Assembly (NCBI GenBank): GCA_013397845.1
Contig: VZTG01006279.1
Coordinates: forward strand, 720,687 to 784,686
Reading direction: 5' to 3'
Length of the DNA stretch: 64,000 bases
DNA from: Melanocharis versteri
Taxonomy: Eukaryota; Chordata; Aves; Passeriformes; Melanocharitidae
How positions within the stretch are numbered: position 1 is the first letter of the stretch; each line of letters starts with the position of its first letter. Both the position numbers and the translations under genes were made by a program. Below are positions 62,908 to 64,000 of the stretch, one piece after another. The notes under the pieces are model-generated. The model was given only the letters and a program-made list of their open reading frames with translations, was not told the origin of the DNA and did not search any database.

Positions 62908-64000
62908 AACAATGCAAACTGGAAACTCTTGTCCAGGAAATTGTAGCCACAGAAACACTGTGTCTGGGGCTGAGGAGGAAAAGGTGGTGATGTCATGAAT
63001 AATTGGGCTGTGAGAAAAAACGGAGCATGAATAAGGAGGGAAATATTCTGACGTCTGTCTTTAAAGCTGGAAGATAAACACTTGTTGTGAATGGTACACG
63101 CTGCCTTCCAAAAGGGCTGCTAGGAAGAAGAGCAGTACTAAATGACTGCTCAGAAATACATGAATGATGCTAATGAGGTCTCTCAGCCCTCTCCTAGCCC
63201 TACCAAACGCGTGTAACGCCCCTCAGTTTGTGCCTCAGTGCTTCCCCTGCGGATAGCAGCAGCACTGGAGAGCTGCTGCGTTCCTGGGATTTACAGCAGT
63301 CCCAGTCCTCCTGCTGCCTCTGCTCCCTGCTCCCTCTGTCCCTGCCTGCTCCCGGGGGCCCTGTGGCACCCTGTGGGGAGAGGCTGCTGCAGGCTGCGGG
63401 TATGGGGTGGCCGCGAGCTCTGACCCTGCCCAAGAGGTTCCGCCGGACACGCTCACTTCTGGCTGCCCACAGGAATCTTGCAGCTGTCTTGGTGCATGGG
63501 TGGTACAAAACACTGCCAGGCAGAGCCTCCTGGCACAGAAGAAACTCCTGTCACCATCCACCTGCATCCCCCCACCACTTCAACGCCCCCTGCACCAGTC
63601 CCAGGGTGGTGTTCACTGAGGCCACCGACAAAAGGAACCTAAGGACTCTGCTACGGTGTCAGTTCCCCCATCATCTTGCTCCTTCCATTCTCCAGCCAAG
63701 AGCCTTCCCAGAGAAATTCCCCATGGGAAGCTTTATCTGGAGCAGAGCCTGCCACCGTGCCTCGGTAACAGGCCACAGGCTCTGCAGCGTTGAGAAGGTG
63801 GCTGAGGATTGTTGTGTGTTTGAGCAACAGCCACAAGCAGTCCAGCCCAGGACTGTTGTGCTGGGCCACTTGACAAGGGCACAGGAGAAAGGCACTCCCT
63901 GTCCCAGAATGTTTGGAGAAGAAAGCAACGGATTTGCACCAGTCAGCCCCTGGACCTACTACATTTGTGAGTGAATGGAGCTTCTCTGTGGAAACTGCAT
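62908..64000. other. Noncoding stretch, no supportable gene to the window edge
   Basis: The longest gap-free frame of the window lies here (63228-63974, 248 codons). Its translation is Ser/Pro/Leu/Cys-rich, has no domain I recognise, and is matched by open frames of about 100 codons on the minus strand. I regard it as chance in stop-poor GC-rich DNA, with a small possibility of a terminal exon of an unknown transcript. The interval 62980-63180 is AT-rich and could extend the enhancer-like region to its left. Confidence 0.4.

Noticed and set aside
63228..63974. 248-codon open frame on the + strand
   Set aside because: No recognisable domain, biased Ser/Pro/Leu/Cys composition, overlapping open frames on the minus strand in the same GC-rich patch, and no clear splice or promoter context.
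1..64000. CRISPR arrays, operons, prokaryotic or viral genes, endogenous retroviral LTRs
   Set aside because: No regularly spaced repeats, no compact gene arrays, no paired long terminal repeats and no retroviral protein frames were seen.

Overview
The window is vertebrate nuclear DNA and reads as an avian intergenic or intronic region. The main evidence is a truncated CR1 retrotransposon at 28966-29110. It lies in minus orientation and carries the bird-type 3' end: two copies of the octamer ending next to the 'ttaggttggaaaagacctct' block. Three MIR-like SINE remnants and one tRNA-derived SINE head are much older and fit an amniote background. The low visible load of interspersed repeats also fits a bird. 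The CR1 text downstream of the 3' end resembles copies I recall from Neoaves, possibly songbirds, but that level of placement is weak.

I could not support any protein-coding gene, tRNA, rRNA or known ncRNA. The open frames are short, overlap on both strands, have low-complexity or composition-driven translations, and contain no domain I recognise. Exons shorter than about 100 bp cannot be excluded by eye.

Layout: 1-3060 is plain noncoding DNA. 3061-4270 is CpG-rich, is broken by a 260-base gap (3740-3999), and holds a CCCTGC-type hexamer repeat at the gap edge; it is the best promoter-like candidate here. 4270-28965 is noncoding with scattered old SINE remnants, small tandem repeats and a TA/CA microsatellite. 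The CR1 fragment follows at 28966-29110. 29111-38400 is mostly AT-rich noncoding sequence with a mildly GC-rich patch near 36.0-36.3 kb. 38430-38830 and 39420-39670 are two further CpG-enriched patches on either side of an AT-rich block that carries a palindromic homeodomain-dimer site (39092-39106). 39680-58280 is noncoding with a compact octamer/homeodomain/AP-1 cluster near 46.63-46.68 kb, two MIR-like remnants and one clean G-quadruplex motif. 58284-59757 contains an assembly error: two blocks (161 and 367 bp) appear twice without visible difference, separated by single N characters. 62230-62760 is an AT-rich block with four TAATTA cores and is the strongest candidate regulatory element.

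No new biological system is visible. The items most worth a second look are the gapped CpG-rich segment, the TAATTA cluster, the palindromic homeodomain site and the assembly duplication. All regulatory calls are inferences from motif content and need cross-species alignment or chromatin data.
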